A stretch of 23,336 bases of DNA from a virus, in the IMG/VR virus record IMGVR_UViG_3300037140_000249, positions 1 to 23,336 of that record. One strand, given 5' to 3'. Of this stretch, positions 20,536 through 23,336 are shown piece by piece (positions within the stretch are counted from its first letter, which is position 1; each line of letters starts with the position of its first letter). The translations under genes were made by a program, and so were the position numbers. The notes beneath the pieces were generated by a model. The model saw only the letters and a list, made by a program, of their open reading frames with translations, did no database searches and was not told where the DNA came from.

Positions 20536-21337
20536 ATACGCGACAAGCAACGTGTGGCGGAAACTGCTAGCTGACATCATCTACACGGGAAGCTACGCTG
20601 CGCCGCGTGAACTACAGACGCGTGAGATTCTCGGGTGCCAGACACGCGTCCCGATGTCTTATCCTGTCATGGGAGTCCAGGAGCGGAAGCTTGGCTACAA
20701 ATTCATGGCTGCCGAGGCTGCGTGGATCATGTCAGGCGACAACCGCGTCGCGACGATCTCGCCCTACAGCAAGCAGATCAGCAGATTTTCTGATGACGGG
20801 ACCTTCTTCTTCGGCGCCTACGGCCCAAAGATCCGCGACCAGTTGCCCTATGTGATCTCAAAGCTGAAGGTTGATATCAAGACGCGCCATGCCTTAATAA
20901 ACATCTGGCGAGAGCAACCAAGGGCAACAAAGGATGTGCCGTGCACAGTGTCGCTGCAGTGGGTCATCAGGAACAACAAGCTGCACTGCATAGACACGAT
21001 GCGCTCGTCTGATGTCTGGTTGGGTTGGCCGTATGATGTCTTCAACATGTCAATGATCTCACTTTATCTGTTGGTTGAGCTTCGCACACAGGCCTATGAT
21101 CAGTTTAAGCACATCGAACTTGGTGATCTGATCTTGACGGCAGCGTCTCAACACCTCTACGAGCCACAGTTCATCGCTGCCGATGAGATCTCAAAGCTTG
21201 AGCTACAGAATATCGTGGCGTCACGTCACTTCGCGCCTGATATGTATGGGACAGGCGAACAGCTGATTGACACACTCTGGGCCATCGCGCGCGCAGATCC
21301 ACCTATAGTCAAAGACTTCTTACTGGAGGCAGCATGA
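20519..21337 (+). CDS. Thymidylate-synthase homologue, predicted dCMP hydroxymethylase (or dCMP methylase)
   Basis: 272 residues. The synthase framework is intact: EAAWIMSGDN with the catalytic Glu (66), FFGAYGPKIRDQL (97-109), PC at 141-142 (catalytic Cys142), RSSDVWLGWP (162-171) and HLY (212-214). Thymidylate synthases have PCH and LG.PFN, where the Asn (E. coli 177) selects dUMP. Here these read PCT and GWPYD, with Asp173 in the Asn position. T4 gp42, dCMP hydroxymethylase, has the same Cys-Thr and Asp, and Asn-to-Asp at this site is known to switch thymidylate synthase toward dCMP. The enzyme is therefore predicted to add a one-carbon unit to dCMP. It overlaps the kinase gene by 17 bases and the deaminase by four. 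Confidence 0.85.
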   Translation: MQLPIEYATSNVWRKLLADIIYTGSYAAPRELQTREILGCQTRVPMSYPVMGVQERKLGYKFMAAEAAWIMSGDNRVATISPYSKQISRFSDDGTFFFGAYGPKIRDQLPYVISKLKVDIKTRHALINIWREQPRATKDVPCTVSLQWVIRNNKLHCIDTMRSSDVWLGWPYDVFNMSMISLYLLVELRTQAYDQFKHIELGDLILTAASQHLYEPQFIAADEISKLELQNIVASRHFAPDMYGTGEQLIDTLWAIARADPPIVKDFLLEAA

Positions 21338-21777
21338 GACCAGAGCGCGCTGAGGTCTTCTTAAATATGGCAGCAGAGCTGGCGACACTAGCGACCTGCC
21401 CACGCCGGCAGGTTGGCTGCATCTTCACTGATGAATACAACAGGATCATCAGCAGCGGCTACAACGGTGTTCCGTCAGGTATGCCACACTGCACAACACA
21501 GCCATGCGAAGGCGCGAAGCTGGCGTCGGGGACGGGCCTTGATTCTTGTCTCGCGATCCACGCTGAGATCAACGCCATGGCGCTCTGCAGTGATGTCAAG
21601 AAGGTAAAGACGATCTATCTTACCTGCTCACCGTGTGTGGCTTGTGTGAAGGCGCTCTTAACAACAAGCGCGACCAAGCTCTATTTTACGGAGAAGTATG
21701 CTGATACAGTGGCCCTTGATATGTGGACAGGCACGGGCCGTGAATGGGTACAGATACAAAAAAGCCTAGCCCCGTAA
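21334..21777 (+). CDS. Zinc-dependent dCMP deaminase
   Basis: 147 residues of the cytidine/deoxycytidylate deaminase superfamily. HAEINA at 76-81 supplies the zinc His and the catalytic Glu78; CSPC at 98-101 supplies the two zinc Cys. The earlier VGCIFTDEYNRIISSGYNGVPSG and the Cys/His insert (PHCTTQPCEG) are typical of dCMP deaminases. It converts dCMP to dUMP for thymidylate synthesis. With the dCMP-modifying synthase next door it competes for the same substrate, balancing dTMP supply against modified cytosine. The ATG overlaps the synthase stop (ATGA). A bidirectional terminator begins inside its 3' end. Confidence 0.93.
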   Translation: MRPERAEVFLNMAAELATLATCPRRQVGCIFTDEYNRIISSGYNGVPSGMPHCTTQPCEGAKLASGTGLDSCLAIHAEINAMALCSDVKKVKTIYLTCSPCVACVKALLTTSATKLYFTEKYADTVALDMWTGTGREWVQIQKSLAP

Positions 21778-21791
21778 GGAGCTAGGCTTTT
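21760..21791. terminator. Bidirectional rho-independent terminator
   Basis: An 11-bp stem (AAAAGCCTAGC with GCTAGGCTTTT) has a 10-base loop. TTTT follows on the plus strand and a run of six A on the 5' side gives a T-run for leftward transcripts. It lies between the convergent rightward modification genes and leftward lysis genes. Confidence 0.92.
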
Positions 21792-21812
21792 AAGTTTCCC
21801 AGGAGGAGAAAA

Positions 21813-22031
21813 CTATTTACACAGAACACTCTTCGGGAGGGCTGCCGTTTCCGGCTCGTAAAGACAGTAGTGTGTTAACTCGTTTTTCAGGCATTGTTTA
21901 TCACCAACCGCACACTTGTCGCGGTGATATAAGTCCTCAGGGACGGTTGTTGAGGTCGAGCTGCAGCTGCTTAGCATCAGTGTCTGACATAGTATCAACA
22001 CGGTCGCCAATAGTCTTTGCAGTTTGTTCAT
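21813..22031 (-). CDS. Outer-membrane lipoprotein, probable o-spanin (Rz1-like)
   Basis: 72 residues with a lipoprotein signal: charged start MNKLQR, hydrophobic LLATVLILCQTLML, lipobox LSSC (20-23) and then SSTSTT. The mature part is about 50 residues and Cys-rich (four Cys besides the lipid-anchored one). Spanins bridge inner and outer membranes and fuse them in the last step of Gram-negative lysis. The gene overlaps the upstream i-spanin candidate by 95 bases, the usual overlapping spanin arrangement. GGAGG lies nine bases before the ATG at 22031. It is the last gene before the bidirectional terminator. Confidence 0.8.
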   Translation of the reverse strand: MNKLQRLLATVLILCQTLMLSSCSSTSTTVPEDLYHRDKCAVGDKQCLKNELTHYCLYEPETAALPKSVLCK

Positions 22032-22161
22032 CTTTTATTACCTCCACTTGGGCTGCGCCTGTGGCCTCTAGCTTGCCAAGCTTCTCATCCTTGCTGGGTA
22101 GGAAGAAGGCCATAAGCCCCTTCACTACCGTAGAAAGAACGGCACCAAGAATGGTGAGCAT
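21937..22161 (-). CDS. Single-span membrane protein, probable i-spanin (Rz-like)
   Basis: 74 residues: an N-terminal hydrophobic helix (MLTILGAVLSTVVKGLMAFFL) followed by a charged, helical periplasmic stretch (KDEKLGKLEATGAAQVEVIKDEQTAK...DTMSDTDAKQLQL). That is the topology of inner-membrane spanins, though it is short. The lipoprotein gene begins inside its 3' half, which supports the pairing. The start overlaps the stop of the upstream gene by one base (TAATG). Confidence 0.65.
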   Translation of the reverse strand: MLTILGAVLSTVVKGLMAFFLPSKDEKLGKLEATGAAQVEVIKDEQTAKTIGDRVDTMSDTDAKQLQLDLNNRP

Positions 22162-22526
22162 TACGGGTTAACGACCGTCGGTGTTGCTGCGATTGCAGGG
22201 GCAACAGCTGCGTTGATCTCTCCGGTAACAACTGACATTATCTCTGGCGCAATTTCTCCAGGAACTGTTTTCAGCATATCAGTCGCTGCGCCTTTAAGTG
22301 CACCCGCCAACGCACCCACACCGCCAGCATTGACAGCACCGACAACCGTGTCTTCAGCAATGGTCAGGCCGTTCTTAAGAGCCGCCACAACCGCAGGGTT
22401 CTTCGCCAGCAGTGCAACAGTGTTCTTAATAGCAGCCATACCTTCAGCGATCAGCAGTTCGCCTTCGGTCTCAGCCTTTGCAAGAAAGGTTTTGAAGTCG
22501 TCTTCAAGTGTTTGTAGTTCGCCCAT
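22161..22526 (-). CDS. Ala-rich hypothetical protein in lysis cassette
   Basis: 121 residues with an acidic N-terminal helix (MGELQTLEDDFKTFLAKAETEGE) followed by a long Ala/Val/Gly-rich region (NPAVVAALKNGLTIAEDTVV, GAVNAGGVGALAGALKGAA) that is amphipathic rather than clearly transmembrane. It sits between endolysin and i-spanin. A holin-like or lysis-accessory role is possible but unproven; a virion protein is another option. AGGAGG lies seven bases before the ATG. Confidence 0.6.
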   Translation of the reverse strand: MGELQTLEDDFKTFLAKAETEGELLIAEGMAAIKNTVALLAKNPAVVAALKNGLTIAEDTVVGAVNAGGVGALAGALKGAATDMLKTVPGEIAPEIMSVVTGEINAAVAPAIAATPTVVNP

Positions 22527-22569
22527 ATTAGTTCCTCCTTTAAATGCGTAGCTTGGGTAAGCGGCTACG

Positions 22570-23052
22570 TTACGCTTCTGTCGCAGGGTAAAATGCCCTG
22601 TTAAGCTCGAAGTGGTCTGAGTCAGTCTTGGGAGCTACCCAGCTACCGCCGTAGACCATTGGTACGTTAAGACTTGCCGCCGCTTGCAGCATAGAGTTGG
22701 CAATGGTATGGTAGTTCTCTAGGACGGTGTTATAGGTGCCGTCTATGATAATGGCAAGGTCAACGGCGTAGCCGCCTTGATGATTAGATACTCCGGTTCC
22801 TTGTATACCATTAGGCGCTACGACGCCTATAGGGTAACCATTGCAGTTTGTCTTCCACGGTTTATCGTTACGGGTTCCGTCGGGGTTGTGACACTCAAGC
22901 CACAATCCCATCTCATCATCGGCTGTTCGGCATCCCTGTGCTATATTACATAAATAAGGGCTGCTTTCTGCAAATTTATTCAGGACTTTGACTAGGTCTG
23001 GGTGGAGTCCCTGCATACGCTTTACAGAGGAGGCGTTCCATGTAAAGCTCAT
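22570..23052 (-). CDS. Endolysin, M15 family (L-alanyl-D-glutamate peptidase-like)
   Basis: 160 residues. SNHQGGYAVDLA (89-100) and DSDHFEL (144-150) are the zinc motifs of the M15/VanY family (predicted ligands His91, Asp98, His147). The size and motif order fit phage endopeptidases such as the T5 endolysin, which cut the L-Ala to D-Glu bond in peptidoglycan. There is no signal peptide, so it needs a holin to reach the cell wall. The ATG overlaps the stop of the upstream membrane-protein gene (ATGA), typical of holin-endolysin pairs. Confidence 0.9.
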   Translation of the reverse strand: MSFTWNASSVKRMQGLHPDLVKVLNKFAESSPYLCNIAQGCRTADDEMGLWLECHNPDGTRNDKPWKTNCNGYPIGVVAPNGIQGTGVSNHQGGYAVDLAIIIDGTYNTVLENYHTIANSMLQAAASLNVPMVYGGSWVAPKTDSDHFELNRAFYPATEA

Positions 23053-23300
23053 TGCTGCTCACCATTGCGTTCACACTCTCGGCGGTCAGCCAGTCTATCT
23101 ATTCTATCAAATATCTTTTCAAGAACAGTTTCGATTTTAGTAAGGGCGGTGGATAGATCGTTTTTCTTAGCATAGTTTTCAGCTACATTCAATTTGTGAG
23201 TATCTATATTGCGCTGCATTGTTATCATCCACCCAATTAAGAAGCCAAGAACAGGAAGACCAATAAGTCCGATGCCTTGGATCATTGTATCTGAGTTCAT
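23049..23300 (-). CDS. Single-span membrane protein, candidate holin
   Basis: 83 residues: short N-terminus (MNSDTM), one hydrophobic helix (IQGIGLIGLPVLGFLIGWMI) and a charged coiled-coil-like cytoplasmic tail (STALTKIETVLEKIFDRIDRLADRRE). It directly precedes the endolysin with an ATGA overlap, the position of a holin. One membrane span plus a charged C-terminal domain fits class III-like holins or an accessory membrane protein. A strong AAGGAGG lies just before the ATG at 23300. Confidence 0.7.
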   Translation of the reverse strand: MNSDTMIQGIGLIGLPVLGFLIGWMITMQRNIDTHKLNVAENYAKKNDLSTALTKIETVLEKIFDRIDRLADRRECERNGEQQ

Positions 23301-23336
23301 TTTAACCTCCTTAGAATTTATTTAGGCTGGATCTGG
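23301..23336 (-). promoter_or_regulatory. Ribosome binding site of the lysis cassette
   Basis: On the minus strand AAGGAGGTTAAA precedes the ATG at 23300, a near-perfect Shine-Dalgarno. The remaining bases to the window edge show no recognisable promoter. Confidence 0.6.

Noticed and set aside
21792-21812. CCCAGGAGGAGAAAAC on the plus strand as a ribosome site for a further rightward gene
   Set aside because: It follows the terminator and is not followed by a usable start codon; the lysis genes are on the other strand.
1-23336. tRNA genes, integrase, CI-like repressor, insertion sequences, phage-type RNA polymerase
   Set aside because: I looked for these in gaps and frames and saw no cloverleaf, recombinase, transposase or single-subunit polymerase motifs; this is only by eye.

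Overview
This window is part of the genome of a tailed double-stranded DNA bacteriophage (Caudoviricetes). It has a P22-like portal, a large and a candidate small terminase, a family A DNA polymerase, a primase-helicase and a lysis cassette. I see no integrase, excisionase or CI-like repressor here, so a virulent lifestyle is the simpler reading, although the window is incomplete. A lipoprotein that looks like an outer-membrane spanin indicates a Gram-negative host. Two good sigma70-type promoters, and the absence of a phage RNA polymerase in this window, suggest that host RNA polymerase is used. The portal type favours a podovirus-like particle, but no tail genes are visible. The host genus cannot be read from the sequence.

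Layout. Positions 1-6078 are leftward: a NusG/RfaH-like factor heads a tight gene string (two small proteins, candidate TerS, TerL, portal, a beta-rich protein cut by the left edge). Positions 6079-6544 are a divergent control region with a 36-bp imperfect inverted repeat, three 9-bp direct repeats, an AT-rich tract, a G-quadruplex motif and two tandem promoters. Positions 6545-21777 are rightward: a small early gene followed by two terminator-like hairpins, a primase-helicase, about ten tiny coupled accessory genes (including a LuxR-type HTH protein, a J-domain protein and a dCTP-deaminase-like protein), then a replication/recombination block (Gam-like protein, putative ssDNA-binding protein, PolA, RecB/Cas4-like nuclease, VRR-NUC, SNF2-type helicase), and finally a nucleotide-modification block. 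Positions 21813-23300 are a leftward lysis cassette (membrane protein, M15 endolysin, an Ala-rich protein, overlapping i- and o-spanin candidates). A bidirectional terminator at 21760-21791 separates it from the rightward genes.

The most interesting system is at 19149-21777: a MazG-like pyrophosphatase, a dNMP-kinase-like protein fused to a uracil-DNA-glycosylase-fold domain, a thymidylate-synthase homologue and a dCMP deaminase. The synthase has Asp where thymidylate synthases have the dUMP-selecting Asn, and Thr after the catalytic Cys, the pattern of T4 dCMP hydroxymethylase. Together these form a compact candidate pathway for replacing cytosine with a 5-substituted cytosine: dCTP to dCMP, dCMP to 5-hydroxymethyl- (or methyl-) dCMP, then phosphorylation. 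Other points of interest are an in-frame fusion of the helicase to a downstream gene that keeps its own ribosome binding site, a 308-bp overlap of the VRR-NUC and helicase genes at an A7 tract, and a duplicated junction flanking one small gene.
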